From: Bacteroidia bacterium
GTDB lineage: Bacteria > Bacteroidota > Bacteroidia > B-17B0 > Aurantibacillaceae
Assembly (NCBI GenBank): GCA_025362575.1
Contig: JANYIQ010000278.1
Coordinates: 1 to 42,097 of the forward strand
DNA length: 42,097 nucleotides
Reading direction: 5' to 3'
Shown here one piece after another: positions 17,006 through 26,086 of this stretch (positions within the stretch are counted from its first letter, which is position 1; each line of letters opens with the position of its first letter). The notes under the pieces are model-generated. The model made no database searches and was not told where the DNA came from. It saw nothing but the letters and a program-made list of their open reading frames with translations. The position numbers and the translations under genes are program-made.

Positions 17006-18256
17006 CTATTCCCCGCCCTGACCAGGCTTCAGGAGCTTAATGGTAAACAAGCCAATAATGGAAATGCAGGCAATAAGGGCGACCCAGATCCACTTTTGGT
17101 TGCTAATTAGCGGTTCAATTACAACAGTTGGGGCTTGTGGAATGATGTTTTCAGTTCCGAGTTCAACCTGAGGCAAATGAAAGGGAATGGAATTTTTGAA
17201 ATTTTCCATATCGTATTGCGGTTCTGTATCTTTCGATTTCCCATAAGCTATAACGTATTTTTTACCGGTCTCCAGTCTCAATTTTATCTTTTCATCGTGA
17301 GTGTAAACTTTGATGTTTAATTCTTTTAAAGGAACATCATCCAGATTATCGATCGTTATTTTTATTTTATCGGTTTTAAAAGCACCATCGTTGAGCGAAT
17401 AATTATTCAAAATAAGATTGTTATCGGTATTGGAATGCAAAAGTCCGTCTCCAAAATACACCCAATTTTCCTTGGTACGGGTGTTATCCAGCAAACTTAC
17501 GTTATACGTTCTTTTATAGTTAGGAGTGCTGTGCTTTATCGAAAAATTCAAAATTGTAATGAGGTATTTACGCCCAAGAGTATACTCTAAAATGGTCTTC
17601 TTGTTCTTGGCGTCTTCAGTTCTTTTCAGTGTTCCCTGGATCAGTTCACCGGTAGTAATATTGTACTGCTTATCAATTGGAATGTACGCACCCTCAAGAG
17701 CAATTTTTAGCGACTTTGAATCATCGAATTTTAAACGAAGGTATTTGTAAGAAATATCTTTGAAAGCTATTTTGTTGCGGTAATAATGTTCATCGTTTCC
17801 TTTGTAATAATTGAATATTTTCTCGTTCTCAATAATGGTCTTCCACGATTTATTATCATCACTCCCTTCAATGGTCACATCCTTAAAAAAATCGGTTCCG
17901 GCTGTATTCAGGTATACCGAATTGTAAACCAAATTGGTATCGAGTACCAGAGTTGCGTACGAACACTTATCCTTTTCGAAACTTTCGTTTATTATTTTTA
18001 CGGTTTTAAAATACCGGTTATCATACGAATAAAATACCTGGTCTTCTTTAATGTATGGCAGCTCAACCGTATCTTTGGCATTCACTTCATAAATACGATA
18101 ATGCCCCTCGCGATCTATAATCCCGGAACCGATCTTTACCTCATAAAGATCATTCTTAGCTACCGGTTTCAATTCTCTGAAATAGGAATAGCTTCTTAAT
18201 TGAGCACTTACCGTCATTGGAAGTAAAACTCCTATGATTAATTTTATCGATCGCAT
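17006..18256 (-). CDS. DUF3999-like exported, membrane-anchored protein
   Basis: 416 residues: a signal peptide (1-18, ending VSAQ), a long beta-rich periplasmic region, and one C-terminal transmembrane helix (about 389-408, WIWVALIACISIIGLFTIKLL). Within it, about residues 125-190 read like a discoidin-type module (VTIEGSDDNKSWKTI, then YKYLRLKF), as in DUF3999 proteins. Those proteins are typically encoded beside DUF2339 membrane proteins, and here the DUF2339 gene lies directly upstream, its stop separated from this start by a single base. The two are almost surely translated together and probably form one envelope complex. Its function is not established. Confidence 0.75.
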   Translation of the reverse strand: MRSIKLIIGVLLPMTVSAQLRSYSYFRELKPVAKNDLYEVKIGSGIIDREGHYRIYEVNAKDTVELPYIKEDQVFYSYDNRYFKTVKIINESFEKDKCSYATLVLDTNLVYNSVYLNTAGTDFFKDVTIEGSDDNKSWKTIIENEKIFNYYKGNDEHYYRNKIAFKDISYKYLRLKFDDSKSLKIALEGAYIPIDKQYNITTGELIQGTLKRTEDAKNKKTILEYTLGRKYLITILNFSIKHSTPNYKRTYNVSLLDNTRTKENWVYFGDGLLHSNTDNNLILNNYSLNDGAFKTDKIKITIDNLDDVPLKELNIKVYTHDEKIKLRLETGKKYVIAYGKSKDTEPQYDMENFKNSIPFHLPQVELGTENIIPQAPTVVIEPLISNQKWIWVALIACISIIGLFTIKLLKPGQGGE

Positions 18257-18257
18257 A

Positions 18258-20669
18258 TTAATTTTCAGGATTAGAATTTAAGGTTTCGGTTTTCTTTTCA
18301 CCTTCTTCACCAAATAAAAGTGGTTTGAATTTTTGATACATGAATGATACGATCAATAAAATAATTCCGATCGAAATAAATACGATCAATTGGTAGCCTC
18401 TACTCATGCTTAAAGCGTCAATCGCCAGTTTCACAATCGTTAGCCCGAACAAACAAAGTGAAATAATGCGCAGGAGTTTATTCTTTCTGATGATACCGTA
18501 AATGATCAGGAACATGGAATATAATCCCCATAAAATAGTGAATCCCATTCGTCTTGCAACTTTTTCGAAACGCACATAATCATCCAGATGTGTTACAGTT
18601 AAGAGATGATACAACTCGTTGCTAAGCACGATCAATATGCAAATATGGAACAACCAGGTGTTGATCTTCTTCAATTTTGGAAGGAGTTCAGTGTTCCTGT
18701 ACTTATAGATCATGCCTATTAAGAGCGCCACGAAAGGAAGAAATACATATCTGAAATTATAATTCCAGGTGGTAAGATCATTGCTTACATCATAATAAAC
18801 AGCTGAATTCATAAGGTCATTCAGCATTACAAAACCCGCGCTTATGTTTATAAAAAATGCAAGCAAAGTAACACCCCATCCTATCCAGGCCAATAAAACA
18901 TTTTTGAGTTTAACAAGATTCAGTAATCCCAAAACCGTAACAAAAACCGAGGTATACATGAACATCCATAATGAACTGTAGGTTCTCCACGAATAATCAT
19001 AGTCTTTCCAGTCGTAACCATAATCTCCGGCCTTAGTAGTTTCTGAATTATAATATTGAATATCAAAATACAGAACGATCTCGTTCGCAAAAGTTACATA
19101 GGCCACCATGATGAAAAGCACCAAAAAAGAAACATTGGCAATTTTACTTACTGAATCTGAAACAAAATTTTTATTGAGTTTCCATGCTCCAAAATACGCC
19201 GCAATACCAAACAATCCGGTTAAAAAATACTGATTCATTAAGGGTTTAAATCCATAGTTATTGGCGTATCGCATAATATCCATGTAATCGGTCCAGTCGT
19301 GAATTAAACTGCAAAAGGCAAGTACTGAAATACCGTAACCCAATTTTTTGTAGGTGTCTTCTCCAAACTTATTGGCCATCCACAATAAAATAATGATCTC
19401 ACTTAACCAGGTAAAGGTTACATAATTTCCATCCAATTGCACCGGTATGGCAATGGTTAAAAAAGTAATGATCATGGCAATAATAAAATGGAACAAGGTT
19501 TTGTCGCCAATGTTCTTTTTCTTGCAATACAAAGCAAATCCTAAATGGAACATGGCATTCAATACACAGAACAATCCCTGATATTTTTCGTGATCAGCGT
19601 CATTAAGCGCATTGTAACCTATTCCGAAATAAATGAAACTATTGGTTAGAACTAAAATTACATCCCATGGACTAAAAGTTTTATTCCTGATGATCTTATA
19701 CGAAATGAAGGAAGCATAAAAGATCAGATAAAAAGCAGTAGCGAAAAACATGGTGCGATTCAAATAGGTCTCAGCATTATAAGATGCTGCCATCCACGAG
19801 GCAAAAATTAACCAGGTTAATGCATAGGCCACATGATTTACAAAACGCCAGTATTTAATAAAAGACAAAACCAAAATTCCTGAATTTAAAATAAGCATGA
19901 AGCCAAACATGTATTCAACCTCACCACTGCCGGTACTTAACAAGGGTGGCACGGCATAACCGCCAACCAAACCAATGAGAGCAATGATCTCTTTGTTATA
20001 AATGTGTGCCGCGTAAACCGTAAAACCGGTAAAGATGGTCATAATCAAAAAAGCCACCGGCGCTGTATAAAAATGGTAGAAAGAATAACCCACAAACGTG
20101 GTAAAATACATGACTGCCATGGCACCACTTAATAATATGGCACTGAAGAGTTCGTATTTCTTTTTGTAAATAACCGCACATCCTAAAATTATGGCGCCTG
20201 CTAAATAACCTAATACCAATCGTGTGGTTTCGTTTATCAGATCTTCGTCAATGGCATACTTAACACCAATGGCAATACCAAGAACAAGTGTTATGATACC
20301 TACAATGCTTAACCATTTGGAGCCAACCTTCTCTTCAAAACTGATCTTATTGATCTTAGTTTGTGGAGGCGTATTTAATGTTTGAAAGCTTTCCTGAACT
20401 ACATTCTCTTTTATTTCGGGAACAATTTCTTCTACCGGCTTTTGTAATTCAAGCTGCGGAGTTTTTATTTCCTCAACAACAGTTTGCTCTATCGGTTTTT
20501 CAATTACTGGCTCAGTCGATCTGGCCGTTTTAGCGGAAATATTTTTTTCTGACTGTAGTGCATTCAGTTGAAACTTTAAACTCTCTAATTCTTGTTTATA
20601 CTTATCGAGGTTATTCGAAAGCAAAACAATTTTTTGCCCGATGAGTTGAATTTTTTCGTCTACTGTCAT
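18258..20669 (-). CDS. DUF2339 polytopic membrane protein
   Basis: 803 residues. The N-terminal coiled coil (about 1-45) is followed by a Glu/Pro/Val-rich linker with repeated IEKPIEQ/VEEI-type motifs. From residue 115 on there are more than twenty hydrophobic segments. Characteristic features are KVGSKWLSIVGIITLVLGIAIGVKYAID at the first membrane segment and a GLVGGYAVPPLLSTG loop. The length fits the family. No transport or enzyme motif is evident, and the family's role is unknown. It is paired with the DUF3999-like gene downstream (one-base gap). A promoter with TTG-N18-TAATTTTA lies just upstream. Confidence 0.87.
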   Translation of the reverse strand: MTVDEKIQLIGQKIVLLSNNLDKYKQELESLKFQLNALQSEKNISAKTARSTEPVIEKPIEQTVVEEIKTPQLELQKPVEEIVPEIKENVVQESFQTLNTPPQTKINKISFEEKVGSKWLSIVGIITLVLGIAIGVKYAIDEDLINETTRLVLGYLAGAIILGCAVIYKKKYELFSAILLSGAMAVMYFTTFVGYSFYHFYTAPVAFLIMTIFTGFTVYAAHIYNKEIIALIGLVGGYAVPPLLSTGSGEVEYMFGFMLILNSGILVLSFIKYWRFVNHVAYALTWLIFASWMAASYNAETYLNRTMFFATAFYLIFYASFISYKIIRNKTFSPWDVILVLTNSFIYFGIGYNALNDADHEKYQGLFCVLNAMFHLGFALYCKKKNIGDKTLFHFIIAMIITFLTIAIPVQLDGNYVTFTWLSEIIILLWMANKFGEDTYKKLGYGISVLAFCSLIHDWTDYMDIMRYANNYGFKPLMNQYFLTGLFGIAAYFGAWKLNKNFVSDSVSKIANVSFLVLFIMVAYVTFANEIVLYFDIQYYNSETTKAGDYGYDWKDYDYSWRTYSSLWMFMYTSVFVTVLGLLNLVKLKNVLLAWIGWGVTLLAFFINISAGFVMLNDLMNSAVYYDVSNDLTTWNYNFRYVFLPFVALLIGMIYKYRNTELLPKLKKINTWLFHICILIVLSNELYHLLTVTHLDDYVRFEKVARRMGFTILWGLYSMFLIIYGIIRKNKLLRIISLCLFGLTIVKLAIDALSMSRGYQLIVFISIGIILLIVSFMYQKFKPLLFGEEGEKKTETLNSNPEN

Positions 20670-20691
20670 AAAACTGTTTGGCTTTGATAAC

Positions 20692-20720
20692 TAAAATTAA
20701 TACTTTTTTTGTTACCACAA
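20692..20720 (-). promoter_or_regulatory. Promoter of the DUF2339-DUF3999 pair
   Basis: Minus strand: TTG (20718-20720), an 18-base spacer, TAATTTTA (20692-20699). This is one mismatch from the -7 consensus. The start site would be about 15 bases before the ATG at 20669. Confidence 0.5.
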
Positions 20721-20732
20721 GGGTATATAAAC

Positions 20733-20763
20733 AAAAACCCCGTCACGACTCGTCGCGACAGGG
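20733..20763 (-). terminator. Intrinsic terminator of the coiled-coil lipoprotein gene
   Basis: An 11-bp GC-rich stem with two mismatches (20738-20748 / 20753-20763, 4-base loop), followed on the minus strand by TTTTTGTTT. It lies 23 bases beyond the stop at 20787. Confidence 0.8.
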
Positions 20764-20786
20764 CGTTAAAAAAATTAAATTATTGA

Positions 20787-21647
20787 TTAATCAATGATGA
20801 TCACCAGATATTTTGAAGCTCCCCAGAATTCTTCTGGGTTTGTAATTTCAAGTTTCTCAACCGTTTTCTCACCAATTAATTTATAAGAACTGCTTGGGTG
20901 TGTAGTTAATATTTTTGCTTTTTTAGCACCAATGCTAATGGTAGTGTTTTTTGTAATATCCACTTTTGTAAAATAATCTTTATTAAAGTCATCTTTTACT
21001 TTTGTAGATTTACCTAAACCAATGAAACCACCTTCTTTAGTGATAACACCTTTTTCTTTTAATTCTTTGCTTGTTCCGATAGCATAAAAAGCTGAATTTA
21101 ATTTTTCAGTTTTAACTTCGGTTTCCTGCTCCATTTCCTGGTAGTTGGTATTTAAATTGCTTAACTCAATATTCAGTGCTTCTACAGTTGATTTCAATTC
21201 AGCGATGGTGTTGTCTTTATCAACTAACTGCGCTTCTAAGCTCGCGATCATTGCTTCTAAACCTTCGATCTTAACCTTACTGTTCTTTAATTTTTTGCTT
21301 AAAGAGTTAATACGATTCTTATTTTTTCCTAAGAGGTCATAAATTGCCTGTAGGTCTTCTTTGATCTGATCTTCTTTATTTTTTACATCTACGCTTTTTG
21401 CTGAGTTGGTTACAATTTTTTCCTTTTCCTTAATTGTATTTAAGTTTTCCTGGATCTCGTTAAAAGAAGTTACGAATTCCTGGATCGCTGCTTTTTGCTG
21501 TTCAACAGTTCCGCTTAACTGACTGTTTACGCCACCTAAACTATCTGCTAATGGATTTGGTTCTTTTTCTTTGTCGCCGCATGACGATAAGTTTACAAGC
21601 GATAATGACATTGCAAGAGCTGCAATAAATATTTTTACTTTTTTCAT
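20787..21647 (-). CDS. Coiled-coil lipoprotein
   Basis: I start at the ATG at 21647 (286 residues, MKKVKIFIAALA); upstream in-frame codons to 21728 give an unrelated hydrophobic extension. A lipoprotein signal ends NLSSC, with C23 the lipidated cysteine. Residues of about 35-180 are a long coiled coil rich in Glu, Lys, Asn and Leu (EALNIELSNLNTNYQEMEQE). A compact C-terminal domain of about 100 residues starts SAFYAIGTSKELKEKG and contains FIGLGK. This arrangement recalls Bacteroidota proteins annotated as Cbp1-type adhesins, but I hold that weakly. It should be anchored in the periplasm or on the surface. It has its own terminator and is probably transcribed alone. Confidence 0.75.
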   Translation of the reverse strand: MKKVKIFIAALAMSLSLVNLSSCGDKEKEPNPLADSLGGVNSQLSGTVEQQKAAIQEFVTSFNEIQENLNTIKEKEKIVTNSAKSVDVKNKEDQIKEDLQAIYDLLGKNKNRINSLSKKLKNSKVKIEGLEAMIASLEAQLVDKDNTIAELKSTVEALNIELSNLNTNYQEMEQETEVKTEKLNSAFYAIGTSKELKEKGVITKEGGFIGLGKSTKVKDDFNKDYFTKVDITKNTTISIGAKKAKILTTHPSSSYKLIGEKTVEKLEITNPEEFWGASKYLVIIID

Positions 21648-21733
21648 CTTAAAATTTTTTTGGTTAGTTAATGTAACTATTAATACCAAAAAAGTCGATA
21701 GGTAACCTGTTTTGCTAAAAAAAAGCAATGTCC

Positions 21734-21768
21734 AAAAAAAACAAAAAGGCCCTGATTAAGAGCCTTTT
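21734..21768 (-). terminator. Intrinsic terminator after the DUF5689 gene
   Basis: On the minus strand, AAAAGGCTCT pairs with AGGGCCTTTT (21759-21768 with 21744-21753, loop 5, one G-T pair), followed by a long T-rich tract. It lies 22 bases after the stop at 21791. Confidence 0.8.
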
Positions 21769-21790
21769 AGGTGGTATTTTAGCATAATTT

Positions 21791-23074
21791 CTAGTTTTCC
21801 TGAACAATTATATCGTCCAGTTCGTAAGTTGCAGCTGCTGCCGTGGTACTGGTGTACTTAAAGGCAATTCGTGTATTAGCTGTTTTATAAGCACTTAAAG
21901 AAACGGTTCCGGAAGGTGTCCAGGCATAACTTGTAGTTGTTGGCGAAAGAGCCGCGCTTAAGTTTACCCAGGTAGCCGAACTTGGCATACCGCTTGTATA
22001 ATTAGTTGACACTACTATTTCTAATGGATTTCCGGCAAAAGTAGCCGCTGCTGTTTTAAAATATAGGTTAGGATTTGTTGCCGCTGAAAGATCGATCGCC
22101 GGAGAAATTAACCAGATCTCTGTGTTCTTATTTCCCGCTGAATAACCACTTACTTTTGCAAAAGGTGTTGGTGTAGTTGAAAATGTAGAGGTGCTCCATT
22201 TTAATGTTCCAATTACCATAACTGTATCCCAACCACCGGTGATCAAACTGTTATCATCGAAATTTTTTGAAATATATGTTGTAGAGGAAGTACTGCTTGA
22301 AGAACATAAAGGTCCTGTCAAATTTACTTCAGTATGTTTTCTCAAAGTCAATTCTGTTTTTCCTGAATACAAACTCATGATCCCGATAACACTTCCGTTT
22401 CCGCTTGGTGTTAATTGCCCGGCAAAATTAGAATACCCACTCGTATAAACCGTAATTGTACTTCCGCTGCAAGATTTAAGAGCGCGGTTAGCAGAGGCCT
22501 GTGTTGCAGGATAAGCGTATGTTACATTTTGATCTGCTGTTGCAAATTCCACATTTGTAATTTGCACTAACTGACCAACTAAAGAAGATGTACTTGCTGT
22601 ATTCAGATTTAAATTAGCAAGTGTTGTTACAATAGGTTGAGGATTTAATCCGCTTTTTTGTTTTACAACCATTTTATCTACGTCAATGGAATCTAACTCA
22701 AAATTACCGCTGCTCTTTACCAAAACAGCACCGTTCAAATTAATGCGAAGTGAATCTCCAATGTATAATCCGCCTGATGAATTCAATCTTAAGCAAATTG
22801 CTCCACTTGCATCACGAACATAAGATGTTTTGTAAAAGTTACCACCTATTTCATCGGCAATAACAGTACAATACAAATTAACATCGTTGGTGAATTTATA
22901 AGACACCATCGTGGTTCCTGTTAAAGAGGCTTTAACTCCGGCCACGGTTAAACGGCTCGACTCAGGAATTTCGTGAGTTGGCGGCTGGTCGTATTTCTTT
23001 TTACAAGACGTAACAAACATAAACGACACTATTAATGCGCTTATTAAAACTGATGTAATTGCTGCTTTTTTCAT
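21791..23074 (-). CDS. DUF5689 domain lipoprotein
   Basis: 427 residues. The lipoprotein signal ends FVTSC (C24), followed by KKKYDQPP. Residues of about 40-255 match my knowledge of DUF5689, an OB-fold-like domain: DVNLYCTVIADEIGGNFYKTSYVRD, then GDSLRINLNGAVL, then LVGQLVQITNVEF, each a separate strand set. A second, Ser/Thr-rich beta domain (about 270-427, with FDDNSLITGGWDTV and EIWLISPAIDLS) is a choice-of-anchor/jelly-roll type binding module. It lies 24 bases downstream of the TonB receptor and is most likely its surface-exposed lipoprotein partner. The ligand is unknown. Confidence 0.85.
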   Translation of the reverse strand: MKKAAITSVLISALIVSFMFVTSCKKKYDQPPTHEIPESSRLTVAGVKASLTGTTMVSYKFTNDVNLYCTVIADEIGGNFYKTSYVRDASGAICLRLNSSGGLYIGDSLRINLNGAVLVKSSGNFELDSIDVDKMVVKQKSGLNPQPIVTTLANLNLNTASTSSLVGQLVQITNVEFATADQNVTYAYPATQASANRALKSCSGSTITVYTSGYSNFAGQLTPSGNGSVIGIMSLYSGKTELTLRKHTEVNLTGPLCSSSSTSSTTYISKNFDDNSLITGGWDTVMVIGTLKWSTSTFSTTPTPFAKVSGYSAGNKNTEIWLISPAIDLSAATNPNLYFKTAAATFAGNPLEIVVSTNYTSGMPSSATWVNLSAALSPTTTSYAWTPSGTVSLSAYKTANTRIAFKYTSTTAAAATYELDDIIVQEN

Positions 23075-23098
23075 TTTATCTTAAATCAAATTTACAAA

Positions 23099-25678
23099 TT
23101 AAAATCCAAAGTTTAACTGAGCCATGTAGGTTATGCCTTGCGCATAAGAATACTTATTGGGAAATTTATTAGGATCATTAATATCGAATCTCAATTGTTC
23201 AATACCACCATTTCTAAATTTCTGGTTATTGGTTAAGTTAGTTATTGAAACATTTAGGCCGATCGAATACTTACTTTTTATGCGCCATGATTTTCCTGCA
23301 TTAGCATCAATAGTGTAATTATTTGGCAATTTTTCCTGATCAATGATCTGATGGAATTGAGGATCGCTTTCCATGTATTTAGCCACCGACTCTTCAGTTC
23401 GTCTGTCAGGATTTGGCTCCATATATATTTCTCCAAAATAATTCGCGTAGATACCAACATTCCAGAATTTTTTGCCACTGTATCTTAAACCAATGGTACC
23501 AACTGTTTGAGGCATGTTGCCGATCTTATAATTTTTCAAATACACGGTTCTGTTGTCAAACAATTGAGTAGCCGAATTGTTTTGCCACAACTGAGCTGTT
23601 GGTCGGCTTGTGTAAATATATTCACCGTAACAAAATGCACCGGTTACCGCTAATGCGGTTGTAACCTTACCTTCCACTCCAAGTTCTACACCTTGATTAG
23701 ATGTGTTTACTCCCGTCATTATATAATTTACATTGGTATTATATACGTCGTGATAATAGGTTTTTAAATAGATCTGATTTTTGATCTGTGTATTGAAATA
23801 GGTCAACCGTATCTTTAATCTTGGGAATTTAGCAACGTAATTAATGTCGTAAGATAAAGCTTCTTCATTTTTAATCGTGTTGATCATGTCGTTGCGCGTA
23901 GTTGGCGAAGTAAAAATATAAGTTGCTTCAGGCGGCCGTGTAATAAATGCCACATTGGCTGTGATAAAATTGCGCCCGTTCAATTTATAAGTAGCTCCAC
24001 CTTTAACAGAATAGTTTATGAAATTCTTTTTCGCCGATTCACCTTTTGATGTTGTCGGGAATTTTCCATTCGCCATGAATCCTTCTCTCCAGATCGAAGT
24101 AGCCACTAAACTTACCGCACCATATATATCCAGTTTACTGAAAGAATGTTCTGCCTGGATCCAACCTTCGTAACGGTTAATATTGATGTTATAATCGTAA
24201 CCGAACTTATCGCCAACTTTAATGAGTTTGTTGGTGGCTTCTAAATTATTTTGAACTATGTTCTGATCAACTCCTAAACCTTCTGCAAAACGATCATAAT
24301 CCAACCAAAAATCACCGCCTAAAAGATCCAGTACTTTTTTGTAATGGTGACTCTTAAAAATGTTTCCATTTACGCCTGCTGTGATAAATGAATTCTTAAC
24401 GCGCGTATTATAAACCGAATTAAATCCGTAAGACTTTACATCGGTACGTTGGTCTTCCAAAATATATTTAGAGCGGTTACCTTCGAAACTTTTTCCTGCT
24501 TCGCCATTTACATTTTGAACCGTGAATAAATTTTTGCTGTTGGCCATATAAAATTTATCCCAATTAATTTGTCTCGTATTCACATCATCATGCCACATTT
24601 GAGTTAACTGCGCGGCATAATCGTTATTGTAGTCTTTATAATAACTTGGTAGATACTTATAGTAATCAGGGCGAGGCATGGCATCATCATAAAAACTTAA
24701 ACCACTTAAACCACTGCTGCCAAAAGTATAAAACGCCGAAGTGGTTAGTTTTGAATTGGTATTCACATTAAAAATATGCGATAACATGAACATGGGTTTA
24801 TGCGAAGTACTCACCTTTGCATTTCTTACTTTTCCATTCTGATAGCCCCAATACGAATTATAATAGTTACTTCCTGCAAGATCATAGGCTTCTTGTGTTT
24901 CTAAAGCTTTGCGGCCTTGCTCTATCGAAGCACCAAAACCAGTGAACGATATCATGTTTCTGTCATTGAGCCTTTTATCAACCGACATGTAATAACTGTA
25001 AGCATTAAAATAAGTTCCCGGAGAATACATCTTAGGCGCCTTTTCTGCATCGGCATAACGGAAAGATCCGGATAAAGTCATTGCCCAGCCTTTACTGTTC
25101 ATTCCTGTTGAATGCGTTAACATTACTCTGTCTTGAAACGCTCTGTTAGCACTGGCATAGGAAACACGGGTTCCTTTTTTAAAGGAAGATGCTTTGCTAT
25201 CAATGTTCGTATAACCTCCAACACTTCCAAAAGTTAAGCGCGACGCATTAACACCTATTCTCGTTTCAACATAACGTGTAACATCATTCAATCCGCCCCA
25301 GGCCGACCAGCTTGAAAATCCGGTCTCGAGATTGTTCACGTTAACACCATTTATTAAGATCACCTGATTTTCGGCGGCGTATCCTCTGAATCTGAAATTA
25401 CCCGGACTTAAATGAAAGCTTGCGGTATTAACGAATACATCTTTTGACGATTGCAATAATGAAGAAACATCCTGAGAACCAAGATCAGAATCAATATCTC
25501 CTGCACTGGTATTAAAAACCGGTAATTGAAAAGTAGCTTCTTTTGAAGCAGTATCCTTAGCCAAACCATCGATCACGGTGCTGTCCGTTTGCAAAATATT
25601 TTTAGAGGTACTATCCACTTGAGCATGGCCCGCAAACAGCACAAATACAAAAATAAAGGTGAATAATTGTTTTATCAT
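23099..25678 (-). CDS. TonB-dependent outer-membrane receptor
   Basis: 859 residues. After the signal peptide (1-19) there is a short linker, then the plug domain (about 50-170, with DVSSLLQSSKDVFVNTA and FRFRGYAAENQVILINGV). It continues into a long 22-strand-type barrel and ends in YMAQLNFGF, whose terminal Phe is typical for BAM insertion. The N-terminal carboxypeptidase-regulatory-like domain seen in SusC proteins is absent, and no SusD gene follows. It should import a substrate across the outer membrane using TonB energy. Its partners by position are the DUF5689 lipoprotein 24 bases downstream and the divergent secreted nuclease. I infer uptake of a product of that nuclease, for example a nucleoside or phosphate ester. 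Confidence 0.9.
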   Translation of the reverse strand: MIKQLFTFIFVFVLFAGHAQVDSTSKNILQTDSTVIDGLAKDTASKEATFQLPVFNTSAGDIDSDLGSQDVSSLLQSSKDVFVNTASFHLSPGNFRFRGYAAENQVILINGVNVNNLETGFSSWSAWGGLNDVTRYVETRIGVNASRLTFGSVGGYTNIDSKASSFKKGTRVSYASANRAFQDRVMLTHSTGMNSKGWAMTLSGSFRYADAEKAPKMYSPGTYFNAYSYYMSVDKRLNDRNMISFTGFGASIEQGRKALETQEAYDLAGSNYYNSYWGYQNGKVRNAKVSTSHKPMFMLSHIFNVNTNSKLTTSAFYTFGSSGLSGLSFYDDAMPRPDYYKYLPSYYKDYNNDYAAQLTQMWHDDVNTRQINWDKFYMANSKNLFTVQNVNGEAGKSFEGNRSKYILEDQRTDVKSYGFNSVYNTRVKNSFITAGVNGNIFKSHHYKKVLDLLGGDFWLDYDRFAEGLGVDQNIVQNNLEATNKLIKVGDKFGYDYNININRYEGWIQAEHSFSKLDIYGAVSLVATSIWREGFMANGKFPTTSKGESAKKNFINYSVKGGATYKLNGRNFITANVAFITRPPEATYIFTSPTTRNDMINTIKNEEALSYDINYVAKFPRLKIRLTYFNTQIKNQIYLKTYYHDVYNTNVNYIMTGVNTSNQGVELGVEGKVTTALAVTGAFCYGEYIYTSRPTAQLWQNNSATQLFDNRTVYLKNYKIGNMPQTVGTIGLRYSGKKFWNVGIYANYFGEIYMEPNPDRRTEESVAKYMESDPQFHQIIDQEKLPNNYTIDANAGKSWRIKSKYSIGLNVSITNLTNNQKFRNGGIEQLRFDINDPNKFPNKYSYAQGITYMAQLNFGF

Positions 25679-25972
25679 TTTAATTTAAGCCTTAACGAAA
25701 TTATTAAATATTGGGTTTTGAATATCTTCGTTTAAAAAATATTGAAAAGTCACGCAAGCGCTGACAAGACAAGAATTGTTTACTGAAATTTTGGATATTA
25801 AGCCCTTCATTTTGTTGCACCTTTTCACTTAATTTATCTAATTAATATGAAGCGGCTTTGGTAATGGATTACCTCAAGGGTGTTCACTTCGTTTTTTTAA
25901 GAACGGTCAAATGTAGAAAAAATTAGAGATTGACTTATTAACGAATTGTAAACAAAACATTATTTTATTTTA

Positions 25973-25991
25973 ACCTAAAACGTTTTTAGGT
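25973..25991. promoter_or_regulatory. Candidate operator, inverted repeat ACCTAAAA-CGT-TTTTAGGT
   Basis: Perfect 8-base arms (25973-25980 and 25984-25991) around CGT, about 70 bases upstream of the nuclease promoter and 295 bases from the receptor start. The symmetry suits a dimeric regulator that serves one or both divergent genes. There is no T tract after it and no gene end nearby, so a terminator is unlikely. Confidence 0.45.
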
Positions 25992-26062
25992 GGCTGAAAA
26001 GCCCGATCTCACTCACAAATATTATAAAATTACTATTCGTGCTCCTGATAATTTTATTTGAT

Positions 26063-26070
26063 TATTTTTG
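26063..26070 (+). promoter_or_regulatory. -7 promoter box of the secreted nuclease gene
   Basis: TATTTTTG is an exact match to TAnnTTTG. A degenerate -33 box (TTCG at 26036-26039) is 23 bases upstream. The leader would be about 10 bases. Confidence 0.5.
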
Positions 26071-26086
26071 ACACTCATAAAATATC

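Larger units (their letters stand above)
25679..26086. other. Divergent intergenic region (408 bases) between the TonB receptor and the secreted nuclease
   Basis: No gene of plausible size. It is A/T-rich and holds the divergent promoters, a 19-base near-palindrome (25973-25991), and a shorter inverted repeat GGTAAT-GG-ATTACC (25860-25873). The -7 box for the nuclease gene is at 26063-26070. I see no convincing promoter boxes for the receptor gene. Confidence 0.7.
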
